Source: Parvularculaceae bacterium
GTDB taxonomy: Bacteria; Pseudomonadota; Alphaproteobacteria; Caulobacterales; Parvularculaceae
Direction of reading: 5' to 3'
DNA: 64,000 bases
Assembly (NCBI GenBank): GCA_020446945.1
Contig: JAGRDS010000010.1
Location: 1 to 64,000, forward strand
Shown here one piece after another: positions 17,911 to 27,039 of the stretch (positions are counted from its first letter, which is position 1; the number at the start of each line of letters is the position of its first letter). The notes under the pieces were generated by a model. That model worked only from the letters and a program-made list of their open reading frames with translations. It did not search any database and was not told the origin of the DNA. The position numbers and the translations under genes are program-made.

Positions 17911-19008
17911 TCAGGCGTTGAAACGGAAGTTCATGACGTCGCCGTCCCTTACAATATAATCCTTGCCTTCGAGACGCATTTTTCCCGCTTCTTTTGCGCC
18001 GACCTCTCCATTGCAATTGATGTAATCGTCAAAAGAGATCGTTTCGGCGCGAATAAAACCGCGTTCAAAATCCGTGTGAATGACACCAGCCGCCTGCGGC
18101 GCCGTCGCCCCAACGGGGATGGTCCATGCGCGCGCCTCTTTCGGGCCGGCGGTGAAATAGGTTTGCAGGCCGAGAAGCGAGAACGCCTCGCGGATAAGGC
18201 GGTTCAATCCCGGCTCTTCAAGCCCGATCGCTTCAAGAAACTCGTTCTGCTCCGCCTCATCAAGGGGCGCGATTTCGGATTCGATGCGCGCGGAGATGGC
18301 GACAAATGCTGCGTTCTCTTTCTTCGCCGCTTCTTCAACGCGCCTTGAATAATCATTGCCGGTTCCGGCCGAGGCTTCATCGACATTGGCGACGAAAAGC
18401 ACCGGTTTTTGCGTCAGCAATTGCAGCGCGCGCCACGCCTTTCTTTCCTCCGGCGCAAGCTCTACCGATCTTGCGGGGCGTCCGTCTTTCAGGGCGGCGA
18501 GGGCCTTGTCGACGAGGGCGAGCGAGATTTTCGCTTCCTTGTCGCCGCTCTTTGCTTTCTTCTCGAGCGCGTTGCGGCGCTTTTCGAGGCTTTCAAGATC
18601 GGCGAGCATCAATTCGGTCTCGACGGTTTCAAAGTCGGCGAGGGGGTCGATCTTGCCGGCGACATGGGTCACGTCGTCGTCTTCAAAGCAACGTAATACA
18701 TAGATGACGGCGTCCGTTTCCCGGATATTTGCAAGAAACTGATTGCCGAGGCCTTCGCCCTGGCTGGCGCCTTTAACAAGGCCCGCGATATCGACGAACT
18801 GCATGCGCGCAGGAATGATTTGTTGCGATTTCGATATCCCGGCGAGCCTTGCGAGCCTTGGTTCAGGAACCGCGACATCGCCGACATTCGGCTCAATCGT
18901 GCAAAAAGGATAATTCGCCGCCTGCGCGGCCGCCGTGCGCGTCAGCGCGTTAAAAAGCGTCGATTTGCCGACATTGGGCAGGCCGACGATGCCGCATGAA
19001 AGCGCCAT
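17911..19008 (-). CDS. ychF: ribosome-binding ATPase YchF (Obg family)
   Basis: 365 residues, the usual length. It has G1 GLPNVGKST (8-16), the switch/G3 region [10 protein letters not shown], the coiled-coil insert around residues 130-200 and a C-terminal TGS domain ([20 protein letters not shown] onward). YchF prefers ATP over GTP and associates with ribosomes. The first codon abuts the pth stop, so pth and ychF are one transcript. Confidence 0.97.
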   Translation of the reverse strand: MALSCGIVGLPNVGKSTLFNALTRTAAAQAANYPFCTIEPNVGDVAVPEPRLARLAGISKSQQIIPARMQFVDIAGLVKGASQGEGLGNQFLANIRETDAVIYVLRCFEDDDVTHVAGKIDPLADFETVETELMLADLESLEKRRNALEKKAKSGDKEAKISLALVDKALAALKDGRPARSVELAPEERKAWRALQLLTQKPVLFVANVDEASAGTGNDYSRRVEEAAKKENAAFVAISARIESEIAPLDEAEQNEFLEAIGLEEPGLNRLIREAFSLLGLQTYFTAGPKEARAWTIPVGATAPQAAGVIHTDFERGFIRAETISFDDYINCNGEVGAKEAGKMRLEGKDYIVRDGDVMNFRFNA

Positions 19009-19725
19009 TTATCTTTTCCCGTCTTTTTTACCGAAAAGTTTTTGCAGTGTTTTCGTCATCGCGTTGGCGGGCGGCGCGGCCTGCGTATCCGGGGCGGGCG
19101 CGCGCGTTTGCGCCGCTTGCGTTTCCGGTTTCGGTTCGCGCTTTTCCCTGACCGGTCTGGCCGGCGCCAGTTCGTGCGCGAGAGCTGTCGCAAATCGCGC
19201 GTCGCCTTTAACGAGATACTCCGCTGATTTCGTCATTGCGCCGAGCAGGGGATCGAGCCAGTCGTAATCGGCCCTGGCGAAATCGCCGAGAACATAACCC
19301 GTGACGCGCTGCTTGTCGCCTGGATGTCCGATGCCGATCCTTACGCGGCGAAATTCGTTTCCGATATGCTCGTCAATCGATCGAAGGCCGTTATGGCCCG
19401 CATTGCCGCCGCCGGATTTGACCTTGACCTTGCCGGCCGCGAGATCGAGTTCATCGTGAAAGACGATGACGTCGTTAAGCGAAAGCTTGAAAAACCGCAT
19501 CGCCGCGCCGACGGCTATTCCGGACTCATTCATGAAGGTGCCGGGTTTTAGCGCAATCGCCTTTTCGCCGCCGAATTCGCCTTCGCGGATTTCGCCTTGA
19601 AACTTCGCGCGCGGCGCGCTGAAATTATGCGCATCCGCGATCGCGTCGACGGCCATGAAGCCGACATTGTGGCGGTGTTTCCTGTATTTCTCACCCGGAT
19701 TGCCAAGGCCGACGAGCAAAAGCAT
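19009..19725 (-). CDS. pth: peptidyl-tRNA hydrolase with basic C-terminal extension
   Basis: 238 residues. Pth frees tRNA from dropped-off peptidyl-tRNA. Catalytic residues are visible: the N-terminal GLGNPG, His in RHNVGFM and Asp in FHDELDL. Residues after about 190 form an Ala/Pro/Arg/Lys-rich tail absent from the 190-residue E. coli enzyme; such tails are common in alphaproteobacteria. It is preceded by rplY with a 45-base gap, the usual rplY-pth-ychF order. Confidence 0.96.
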   Translation of the reverse strand: MLLLVGLGNPGEKYRKHRHNVGFMAVDAIADAHNFSAPRAKFQGEIREGEFGGEKAIALKPGTFMNESGIAVGAAMRFFKLSLNDVIVFHDELDLAAGKVKVKSGGGNAGHNGLRSIDEHIGNEFRRVRIGIGHPGDKQRVTGYVLGDFARADYDWLDPLLGAMTKSAEYLVKGDARFATALAHELAPARPVREKREPKPETQAAQTRAPAPDTQAAPPANAMTKTLQKLFGKKDGKR

Positions 19726-19770
19726 GGCTCCCCAATCCTCCGCCAGGCGAGAATGAATTCAAAGAAAGGG

Positions 19771-20442
19771 CTAGTCTTTCTTTTCGTCTTCTTCGTCGGC
19801 CTTCTGCGCTGTCGCAGGCACCTCAGCGGAGCCTTCTTCCGGCGCCGCAGCCTCTTCTTCAGAGCGCATTGCGGATGGCGCCGCGATCGTCGCGATCGTG
19901 AAATCGCGGTCCTTGATAACCGGCGTTACGCCCTGGGGAAGCGCGATAGACGAGATCTTGATCGCATCGCCGATATCGAGCCCGTTGCAATCGGCCTCAA
20001 GGAATTCCGGAATTGACGTCGCCGGCGCGTAAACTTCAACTTCGTGGCGCACGATGTTGAGAACGCCGCCGCGCTTGATGCCGGGCGAAAGCTCTTCATT
20101 GGTGAAACGGACATGAACCGCGACGTCGATGCGCGTGTTTTCGTTGACGCGCATCATATCGACATGGATCGGCGCATCGGTGACCGGATCGACCTGCACC
20201 TGACGGGCGATAACGGGTTGAAGTTCCTTCTGGCCCGGAACATCGATTTTCGCGAGATGCGACTGCATGCGTCCGGCGGCGAACGCCATCGAGACTTCCT
20301 TCTGACGCAGGCGGATAGAAACCGGATCCGAGCCGCCGCCGTAAAGGACGCCCGGCACCCAGCCTTCACGACGCGCTTCGCGGGCGCCGCCGCCGCCGGT
20401 CCGCTCGCGGACTTCGCAATAAAAAACGTCTGTCTCGGCCAT
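19771..20442 (-). CDS. rplY: 50S ribosomal protein L25/general stress protein Ctc
   Basis: 223 residues of the long CTC/TL5 form: an N-terminal 5S rRNA-binding L25 domain (about 1-95) and a C-terminal beta domain (about 100-190), ending in an acidic Glu/Ala/Asp tail. The conserved YGGGSDPVSIRL and HVDMMRVN blocks support the call. ATG 20442 begins MAETDVFYCEVRERTG with AAGGG upstream; a start 18 codons earlier would run into the leader. First gene of the rplY-pth-ychF unit. Confidence 0.95.
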   Translation of the reverse strand: MAETDVFYCEVRERTGGGGAREARREGWVPGVLYGGGSDPVSIRLRQKEVSMAFAAGRMQSHLAKIDVPGQKELQPVIARQVQVDPVTDAPIHVDMMRVNENTRIDVAVHVRFTNEELSPGIKRGGVLNIVRHEVEVYAPATSIPEFLEADCNGLDIGDAIKISSIALPQGVTPVIKDRDFTIATIAAPSAMRSEEEAAAPEEGSAEVPATAQKADEEDEKKD

Positions 20443-20598
20443 GACTGGACCCTTATGCAAATAGCCGCGTTCCGGGGGAGGCGCATTCCGCCCCATTCCT
20501 CTCGGACGGCGCGGCGCCTGTCGTTCGTGAATGAGCGGCGGTCTATAGAGGAAAGGCCAATGGGTGGCAAGCGCGCCAAACGGCTAATTTCGGGGCTT

Positions 20599-21333
20599 TC
20601 AGCCGGCATCTTCGGGCGGCTCGCCATAGCCGGGCCAGGCGCTGTTCAAGAAGGCGAGATAGAGGGCTTTAAGACGCGGATCGCCGGCGAGGGCGGCGAG
20701 ATTCGCCTTGATGCTCGCCCCGTCGCGGCGAGCGACCGGGCCGGTCATCGAATCAAGCGGCGACTCGCGAAAACGCTCGACGACGCCGGCGAGGTAGCTC
20801 GCAAAAACCTTTTCGGCGGGCAGATTGAACCGGGCTTCGAAAGCGCGCGCCGTCTCATTCCATAAATGGGCGGCGAAATTGCCCGAAACGACCGCGAGCG
20901 CGTGATAATAGGCGCGGTCTTGCGCGCTGACGACGAATTCCGGGTTCGGCGCGCCCGGGAAAAGGCTCGCAAAGGGCGGCGCGCCTTCCTCTCTGGCGAT
21001 TGCGATTTTCGCCATCTGATCGGGCGGCAGCGGCGCGACCGGGAACGAAAATAGCGGATGATAGCTCGCCATCCCGTCGATTATCAGCGCGCCCGAGAAA
21101 TGGATCGCAGGTTTCGGGCCTAGGGCGGCCCGCCATTCCTCGATCCAGCCGCCGAGCCTGTCATCGGGAATTGCGGCGGCGACGACATCGGCGCTTTCGA
21201 CCAGCGTGCGCGTGCGCGAGATTTGGGACGCGGCGTCAGCGCGGGTAATCACATCGACCTCGGCGCCCAGCGCGCGCGCATAGTGCGCCATGCTCGATCC
21301 GACGCGGCCAGTTCCGAAAATTGTCACCCGCAT
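20599..21333 (-). CDS. Rossmann-fold and DUF2520 domain protein
   Basis: 244 residues. The N-terminal nucleotide-binding motif GTGRVGSSMA follows a first beta strand (RVTIF), and the pattern DVVAAAIPDDRLG fits NAD(P)-dependent dehydrogenases related to ketopantoate/pyrroline carboxylate reductases. The C-terminal helical domain (YHALAVVSGNFAAHLWNE to LDSMTGPVARRD) matches the DUF2520 layout. The substrate is unknown. It is a single gene, divergent from cspA. Confidence 0.82.
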   Translation of the reverse strand: MRVTIFGTGRVGSSMAHYARALGAEVDVITRADAASQISRTRTLVESADVVAAAIPDDRLGGWIEEWRAALGPKPAIHFSGALIIDGMASYHPLFSFPVAPLPPDQMAKIAIAREEGAPPFASLFPGAPNPEFVVSAQDRAYYHALAVVSGNFAAHLWNETARAFEARFNLPAEKVFASYLAGVVERFRESPLDSMTGPVARRDGASIKANLAALAGDPRLKALYLAFLNSAWPGYGEPPEDAG

Positions 21334-21611
21334 GACGCACTCGCTCCTGAAGTTTCAACATTGGCGCCTGAGTCCTTGCGCGACATGGAAAGCGCTCCTA
21401 ATTTTACGCCGTGACCAGACTAATTTGGGCCGAATTCGACAACGCCTAGCCTAACCCGGACTTTGCCTTCCACCGCAATTCGTCCCGGCCTAAGCCTTTT
21501 GTGGATGCCTCCCGAACTAGAAGGTCCGAAACCAGTCGTCCGCAGGTTGCGGGCGTCATTCAGGCCGCCGGTCCGCACCGTCAGTGCGAACCAACAGATC
21601 AGGAGATCAAA

Positions 21612-21818
21612 ATGGCGACAGGCACGGTTAAGTGGTTCAACGCAACAAAAGGCTACGGCTTCATCCAGCCTGATGAGGGCGGAAAGGACGTTTTCGTCCA
21701 CGTCACCGCCGTCCAGCAATCGGGTCTCAACGGCCTCGATGAAGGCCAGAAAATCTCATATGACCTCGCATCGGACCGCGGCAAGACCTCGGCGACGAAC
21801 CTGAAGGTCGCCGGCTAA
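21612..21818 (+). CDS. cspA: cold shock protein, CspA family
   Basis: 68 residues: one cold-shock domain with RNP1 KGYGFIQ and RNP2 VFVHVTAV, the nucleic-acid binding surface. It acts as an RNA chaperone. ATG 21612 follows AGGAGATCAAA, an optimal ribosome site. The 278 bases back to the divergent start at 21333 are enough for a long structured 5' leader, as is typical for cold-shock mRNAs, but I cannot prove its structure. A terminator follows. Confidence 0.96.
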   Translation: MATGTVKWFNATKGYGFIQPDEGGKDVFVHVTAVQQSGLNGLDEGQKISYDLASDRGKTSATNLKVAG

Positions 21819-21842
21819 CATCTTGCCCTCACAGGTAAATCG

Positions 21843-21874
21843 GGCGCTCCTCCGGCGACGGATGGAGCGCCTTT
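21843..21874 (+). terminator. probable Rho-independent terminator of cspA
   Basis: GGCGCTCC (21843-21850) and GGAGCGCC (21864-21871) form an 8-bp stem with a 13-base loop, followed by only TTT. It is 24 bases behind the cspA stop. Confidence 0.65.
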
Positions 21875-21929
21875 GAATCTGTGGAAAAGTCCGGCTAGCA
21901 TCCCGCGCCGATAGATTGGGGATTTTTCT

Positions 21930-22682
21930 ATGGCGGGGAACAGCGACGCGGCGCGCGGCGCGGATGGCGCGCATGGCTATCTTTCGAGCGCCTTCGTATT
22001 CGCGGGCATAACAGCGCTGTGGGCGGTCATCGTCCGCGACGACCCGTATTACCGGTTGACTGACCTGTTCGGCGTTCGCGTTCCGTCGATGCTGATCGCC
22101 TATCTGGTCTTGATGCCGCTCGCGGGATTGATTGTCGGCCGCTGGCGGTACCAGGCGCGCCATCGCGGCGGCGCGGCCGGCTATATGGTCAAACTTGGCG
22201 CGCGCGTCGTTCAGTTTACATATGTCCATCTGTTGATCGTGTTGTTTACGCTGGCGATGGCGACCGACTATTTCCTGGGACTGAATATCGACGAACAGGT
22301 GCGAACGCTCGATGATCGATTATTCGATCTGGCGGCGCGGTTCGCGCCATGGCTCGCAGCCTATCTTACCGGTTTCAATCTCGGTCGCGCGATGCGTGCG
22401 GATGCGAGCCCGCAAAAACCCGTCAGCGACTTGCGCGCAACGAACCATTCCGCCATCGACGACAAAGCCGAAATTCAAAAACGCGCGGAACCGGCGATGG
22501 GGGCGAGTTTTTTCAAGCCGGCGGACAGTCTTGAGCAGGGCGATCTTTCATTAAGCGAGTCGGAAGATTTCGGCGAACACCCGCCGACAAGCGGCGCAGA
22601 CGACGCGGCTTCGCAAGCGCCCGGATTCCTGGCGCCCCAGGATTTCGACAGCATGCGGCCGAAATTGAACGAATTGCGTTAG
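21930..22682 (+). CDS. multi-pass membrane protein with acidic cytoplasmic tail
   Basis: 250 residues. Three or four hydrophobic segments lie in the first 150 residues (about 18-36, 52-70, 90-112, 128-145). The final 100 residues are hydrophilic, rich in Asp, Ser and Ala, and look disordered. No family is recognised. It lies in the same direction as cspA behind its terminator and ahead of the anmK-like gene, from which it is separated by 96 bases. Confidence 0.7.
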   Translation: MAGNSDAARGADGAHGYLSSAFVFAGITALWAVIVRDDPYYRLTDLFGVRVPSMLIAYLVLMPLAGLIVGRWRYQARHRGGAAGYMVKLGARVVQFTYVHLLIVLFTLAMATDYFLGLNIDEQVRTLDDRLFDLAARFAPWLAAYLTGFNLGRAMRADASPQKPVSDLRATNHSAIDDKAEIQKRAEPAMGASFFKPADSLEQGDLSLSESEDFGEHPPTSGADDAASQAPGFLAPQDFDSMRPKLNELR

Positions 22683-22778
22683 CTGTCGATTTTGATCAAA
22701 AATTTGTCGCGCCGCGGCTGATTTAGCGGTGAAGCGGCCTAAACTCGGGTCGCACCGCAGGATCATAAAACGGCGGAT

Positions 22779-23903
22779 ATGACGATACTGACCGCAATCG
22801 GGCTGACATCGGGCGCGTCGCTCTCCGGCGTTGAAGCCGCTTTATTGAAGACCGACGGCGAACAGGGCGTCGAAATTGTCGCCCACCATATTCACCCCTA
22901 TGACCGCGACATGAAAATCCTGCTCAACCGTGCGGCGAAAGCGGCGGGCGAGGGGCGCGACGGTGCCGCCGATATCGGCAAGGCGGCCGGCGAGCTCACG
23001 AATGCGCATGTCGTCGCGGTTGAAGAATTGCTCGGCGAAGCGGGCCTTAAACGGACAATGATCGACGTTATCGGTTTTCACGGGCATACGATCCTGCACA
23101 GGCCCAGACGCTCGCCCGACGCGGTGGGACGGACCTGGCAGATCGGCGACGGGCGCGTGCTGGCCGAGGAAACGAAAATCGATGTCGTCAGCGATTTCAG
23201 AACCGCCGATGTCGAGGAAGGCGGTGAGGGCGATCCTGTTTCATCGACTTATCTGGCGGCGCGGATCGCTGCGCTGGAACCGGACGGCGCGGTCGGCGTT
23301 ATCGACCTTGGCGCGATTGCGAAAATCCTGTTCGTCCCGTTAGGGGGCGGCCCGCTCGATCTACTCGCTTTCGACAGCGGCCCCGGCCTCTCGCTTGTCG
23401 ATGAGTGGGTCGGGCTGAAGACCGGCGCCTCCGGCGACGCCGACGGCGCGCTCGCCCGCTCAGGAAAAGTTCATTCCGACATTTTGCGGCTGATGCTGCT
23501 CAATCCCTATATCCGCCGGAAGCCGCCGAAAAAATTCGATCGCAGCGACATCAGGATAGACCCTGCGCTGGACCTTTCCGCAGCGGACGGCGCGGCGACG
23601 CTGACAGCGTTCACGGCGGCGGCGATCCGCTCGTCGCTCGCCCATCTGCCGTGCGAACCGCACGATTGGATCGTAACAGGCCGCGGACGGCGCAACCCGG
23701 CGATGATGGATGCGATCCGCGCGGCGCTGGGGGGCGAACTGCACGAGGCCGATTCACTCGGCTGGCGCGCCGACATGCTGGACGCGGAAAGCGCGGCGTT
23801 CCTCGCCGTTCGATGCTTGCGAAAATTGCCGCTTACCTATCCGGGAACGACCAGGGCGCCGCGCCCTGTCCGGGGCGGTGTTTATCATCGCGCGCCCGTA
23901 TAA
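22779..23903 (+). CDS. anhydro-N-acetylmuramic acid kinase homologue with altered motifs
   Basis: 374 residues, the usual AnmK length. AnmK phosphorylates and opens 1,6-anhydroMurNAc in cell wall recycling. The fold landmarks are recognisable but several signature residues differ. Family MSGTSLDGVD is TSGASLSGVE (S16 and E19 replace Asp). Family NLGGIAN is DLGAIAK. Family CGGGxxN is TGRGRRN. The catalytic-loop Asp in DFRTADVEEGG appears kept. It may be a diverged kinase or an inactive relative, so I give no gene symbol. Convergence or partners give no further clue. Confidence 0.8.
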   Translation: MTILTAIGLTSGASLSGVEAALLKTDGEQGVEIVAHHIHPYDRDMKILLNRAAKAAGEGRDGAADIGKAAGELTNAHVVAVEELLGEAGLKRTMIDVIGFHGHTILHRPRRSPDAVGRTWQIGDGRVLAEETKIDVVSDFRTADVEEGGEGDPVSSTYLAARIAALEPDGAVGVIDLGAIAKILFVPLGGGPLDLLAFDSGPGLSLVDEWVGLKTGASGDADGALARSGKVHSDILRLMLLNPYIRRKPPKKFDRSDIRIDPALDLSAADGAATLTAFTAAAIRSSLAHLPCEPHDWIVTGRGRRNPAMMDAIRAALGGELHEADSLGWRADMLDAESAAFLAVRCLRKLPLTYPGTTRAPRPVRGGVYHRAPV

Positions 23904-24019
23904 GGCGAATTGGGGATTTTCTGCTGGCCCCTTGGGGCCGGGTTCTGTTATCCCGCGCGACGGCGCGCATGGCGACTCGTGCTAGCGGCGAATGACAGAC
24001 AAGCGGGAAGGACTGGGTG

Positions 24020-25255
24020 ATGAATCAGATCCGGATGGAAATCGAACGCTCTTTCGAGGGGTTTGTCGCATTTCTTCCAAACGTCCTCGGGGCGATCGGT
24101 CTCGCCGTCCTCGGCCTCATTCTGGCCCGTCTCGTATCGGAGTTTGTAAGAAACCGGATCGACAAGTCCAGAATTGGCATGGCGGCGAACCGCGAAGCCA
24201 TTTCTCCGGGAAATCCCTCGCTCGGCAAATCGCTTGGCGCGGCGGTGTTCTGGTTCATCCTGTTGCTGTTTATCGCGCCGATCCTGACGACGCTCGGTCT
24301 TTCGGAAACGCTGGCGCCGCTGAATACGATGCTGACGACCGTTATGGATTACCTGCCGCGCATCGCCGGCGCGGCGTTGATTATCGGCATTGGTTTCGTC
24401 ATCGCGACAGTGGCGCGGCGCGCCGTCACCAGCCTCCTGTCGGCGGCGCCGATCGATCATGCGGCCCGTCGCGCTGAAATCGGCGATCTGATCAAGGGAA
24501 CCGAAATTGCGCGGGCGTTCGGTCTGATCGTCTATGTGCTGATCCTGATCTTGTTTCTGCTGCCCGGACTTGAGGCGCTGGCGATCGCTTCCATTACGGC
24601 GCCGCTTACCGTGATGCTTCAAACGATGCTGAACGCGATACCTAACATTGTCGCGGCCGCACTGATCCTGTTCGTGTTCACACTTTTTTCGCGCGCGGTG
24701 CGCTCATTGATCGTATCGGTCCTGACGGGCGTCGGTTTTGACAATTTCTGGCGCCAGCTCGGCATCGTCATCGAACATGGCGATATGGCCGATATGGAAA
24801 CCGCGCCGAAGTCGACCGGCATAACGCCGACGGTCGTCGTCGCGAATATCGCAATGGCGGCGATGCTGATCGTCGGCGCAATCACCGCCGCGCAACAACT
24901 CAATATTGAACCGGTTTCAACGGCGCTTAGCGAGATCCTGGCCGTCGGCGGCCAAATTCTGCTCGGGTCAATCGTCATTCTCGCCGGCATTCCGATCAGC
25001 CGCTTCGTTGCAAACACCTTGCGGCGCGCCGGCGACGCGCGCTCGGAACTGGTTGCGACGGCCGTCCAGTGGGGCATCATGGTGCTGGTCACCGCGATCG
25101 GCATTCGCGAAATGGGCCTTGGCGCGGATATCATCTACGCCGGCTTCGTGCTTATCCTCGGCGCGGCGGCGCTGGCTGCGGCGCTGGCGTTCGGCATCGG
25201 CGGGCGCGGTGCGGCGGCCCGTTTCCTTGAGCGGCTCGACCGCGACGACGACTAG
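24020..25255 (+). CDS. MscS-like mechanosensitive channel family membrane protein
   Basis: 411 residues with about ten hydrophobic helices and almost no soluble domain. Paired helices flanked by Gly/Arg (for example GAIGLAVLGLILARLV, GAALIIGIGFVIATVAR, AAALILFVFTLFSRAV, AGFVLILGAAALAAALAFGI) repeat the pattern of the conserved TM-helix repeat proteins related to MscS. The beta domain of true MscS is missing, so channel activity is an inference. ATG 24020 is preferred over the adjacent GTG 24017, with GGAAGGA upstream. Confidence 0.75.
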   Translation: MNQIRMEIERSFEGFVAFLPNVLGAIGLAVLGLILARLVSEFVRNRIDKSRIGMAANREAISPGNPSLGKSLGAAVFWFILLLFIAPILTTLGLSETLAPLNTMLTTVMDYLPRIAGAALIIGIGFVIATVARRAVTSLLSAAPIDHAARRAEIGDLIKGTEIARAFGLIVYVLILILFLLPGLEALAIASITAPLTVMLQTMLNAIPNIVAAALILFVFTLFSRAVRSLIVSVLTGVGFDNFWRQLGIVIEHGDMADMETAPKSTGITPTVVVANIAMAAMLIVGAITAAQQLNIEPVSTALSEILAVGGQILLGSIVILAGIPISRFVANTLRRAGDARSELVATAVQWGIMVLVTAIGIREMGLGADIIYAGFVLILGAAALAAALAFGIGGRGAAARFLERLDRDDD

Positions 25256-25284
25256 TTTTCTCCTGGCTCAGACAAGACGGTCCG

Positions 25285-25755
25285 ATGAAAGTAGGCGTTT
25301 CAGGTCATCGCGACCGCGAAGGTGCGGATTGGGATTGGGTCCGCGCCGAGATGGAAGCGGTTTTGGAGCGGGTCGATTGCACGTCCGGCGCCTCCTGCCT
25401 CGCGCCGGGCGCGGATATGATTTTTGCTGAAATTATCCTGACGCTCGGGCGCGAACTTACTGTGATGACGCCGGTCGCGCCGAGCGCCGCCGCCGCGGGC
25501 TGTAACGAAAAGGAAGACGCGCTGATCGCCGCCGCGTCAAAGGTTCGCCGTATCGCCGGCGCCAACGCAGATGAAGCGTTTTTCAACGCCGGCAAAGCCG
25601 TCGTCGATGACAGCGATCTGATGATTTTCGTTTGGGACGGCGGCCCGTCGCGCGGGCTGGGCGGAACGGCGGATATCGTCGCTTACGCGCGCGAATGCAA
25701 TCGGCGCGCCGTTATACTCGATCCGCTGGCGCGAACGGTTCGCGATCTGGCCTGA
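25285..25755 (+). CDS. SLOG-type Rossmann-fold nucleotide-binding protein
   Basis: 156 residues. The start KVGVSGHRD, followed by SCLAPGADMIFAE and the late VVDDSDLMIFVWDGGPSRGLGGTAD, follows the SLOG/LOG-like fold, in which the first Gly-rich loop and the GxxGGT loop hold a nucleotide ligand. Relatives include DprA, LOG and YpsA-like proteins, and some SLOG proteins sense nucleotide signals. No specific ligand can be named. It follows the channel gene after 29 bases and is probably co-transcribed with it. Confidence 0.7.
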   Translation: MKVGVSGHRDREGADWDWVRAEMEAVLERVDCTSGASCLAPGADMIFAEIILTLGRELTVMTPVAPSAAAAGCNEKEDALIAAASKVRRIAGANADEAFFNAGKAVVDDSDLMIFVWDGGPSRGLGGTADIVAYARECNRRAVILDPLARTVRDLA

Positions 25756-25898
25756 GCGTTTTAGATTGCGATCTTCAGCGCTGCGGCCATCTGCGCGATC
25801 AGGGTTGTCCAGCCCTTCGGCGATCCCCATCTCATAACAATCAGGCAACGAGGCGCGCCGCGCCCCACGCGCGCGCGTCAGGGCGAAAGGTGCTTTAC

Positions 25899-26246
25899 AT
25901 GAACAATTTTCTGTCTCTGGAAACGTTGCGTCGACGCAAGGTCGTTTCGCGCGCCGGGCAGGCGCTTGGGCGCGTTGACGATTTCATCGTAGATCCGGAA
26001 GACGGCGCCGTTCACTACCTCGTATTGAGTGCGGGCGGCGCGCTCGGCATAGGCGACAGGCAGTTCGCGATACCGTTCGCCGACGCTGTGATCGACGAAA
26101 CGGCGGAACGCTTCATTCTGCCATTTGACCACGCGGATATCGCCAACGCACCGGGTTTCGGGCGCGGCGCGATGCCGGATTTCGCGCCTGCCTATCGCAA
26201 GGATATCGACGGGTTTTACGCCGCGCGCCGTAAATCGGAAAGTTGA
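25899..26246 (+). CDS. PRC-barrel domain protein
   Basis: 115 residues. The N-terminal 80 residues fit a PRC barrel: a strand with VVSRAGQALGRVDDFIVDPEDG, then VHYLVLSAGG and a strand FAIPFADAV. PRC barrels occur in photosystem and RNA-processing proteins and as small stress proteins in many alphaproteobacteria. ATG 25899 with GAAAGG upstream is chosen; a longer frame from 25632 runs through the previous gene. It ends four bases from a convergent lipoprotein gene. Confidence 0.8.
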   Translation: MNNFLSLETLRRRKVVSRAGQALGRVDDFIVDPEDGAVHYLVLSAGGALGIGDRQFAIPFADAVIDETAERFILPFDHADIANAPGFGRGAMPDFAPAYRKDIDGFYAARRKSES

Positions 26247-26250
26247 ACCG

Positions 26251-26910
26251 CTAATAGCTCGCGTCCAGAGGACGTGCGCTGCGAGCGAATTCCTGCGACT
26301 CGACTTCGGCGCGGAAATCTTCAAGCTCGGCTTCGGCGAAATCGACATCTCGCGCGAGGCGCGGAATGGAGTCGCGGATTTTGTCGCGGCGCTGATAAAG
26401 CGTTTTCATTTCCGCGAGGTGATCGATCCGTTCCGGGTTCGGCGTCGCCGGATTGACGATTGCAGCCTGCGAATGGGCTATTTGATGCTCGACATTGTCA
26501 AGATCGGTGTTGGCGCGTGCGAGCGCACGCGACGCGGCGTCGAGATTTGAAACGAGACCGTGAAGCGTCAGCCCCTTTTCATAGGCGGCGACGAAGGCGG
26601 TTTCGCCGCGCGCCTGGCAAACGCCCGTGTATCTGAGGCCGCGCGACCCGACATCAAATCCGTTCGCCGGGCGGCAGAACTGGTCGAGCCCTTCATCGCG
26701 CCCTGAAAGATAAGCCTGCATGTCAGGCGTTACGCCGGCCTTTTCAGCGCAGGCGACACGTCGCTGCGAAACCGCCGTAGCATCGCGGCCCGCTGCGCCA
26801 TCTTCAAACCCGATCGCGCGCCAGTCTGCGTAAAGACATTCATCTTTCGACATCCCCGACGCGCAGCCCGCTGCGGCGAGGAGGAGGCTCGCAATAATGA
26901 AGAGGCGCAT
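26251..26910 (-). CDS. DUF2799-type lipoprotein
   Basis: 219 residues. A lipoprotein signal (MRLFIIASLLLAAAGC, acylated Cys16) is followed by ECLYADWRAIGFEDGAAG, a pattern of the DUF2799 family with Trp, Gly and Asp at fixed places. The C-terminal half has two long charged helices, likely a coiled coil. It should sit in a periplasm-facing membrane leaflet. Function unknown. Confidence 0.82.
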   Translation of the reverse strand: MRLFIIASLLLAAAGCASGMSKDECLYADWRAIGFEDGAAGRDATAVSQRRVACAEKAGVTPDMQAYLSGRDEGLDQFCRPANGFDVGSRGLRYTGVCQARGETAFVAAYEKGLTLHGLVSNLDAASRALARANTDLDNVEHQIAHSQAAIVNPATPNPERIDHLAEMKTLYQRRDKIRDSIPRLARDVDFAEAELEDFRAEVESQEFARSARPLDASY

Positions 26911-27039
26911 GGATTTCTCACTTTTGTCCGACGAAAGTCTCGCCGATTCTTCTTAAGTCAAAACTTTCAGGAGCGCATGCCTTTCGCGAAGACGCTCAAT
27001 CAATCGTTAACAATGCCGCGATTTCGTCGAAAAACGGAA

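Noticed and set aside
23930..23946. Terminator behind the AnmK homologue
   Set aside because: GGCCCC-TT-GGGGCC leaves too small a loop and has no T run.
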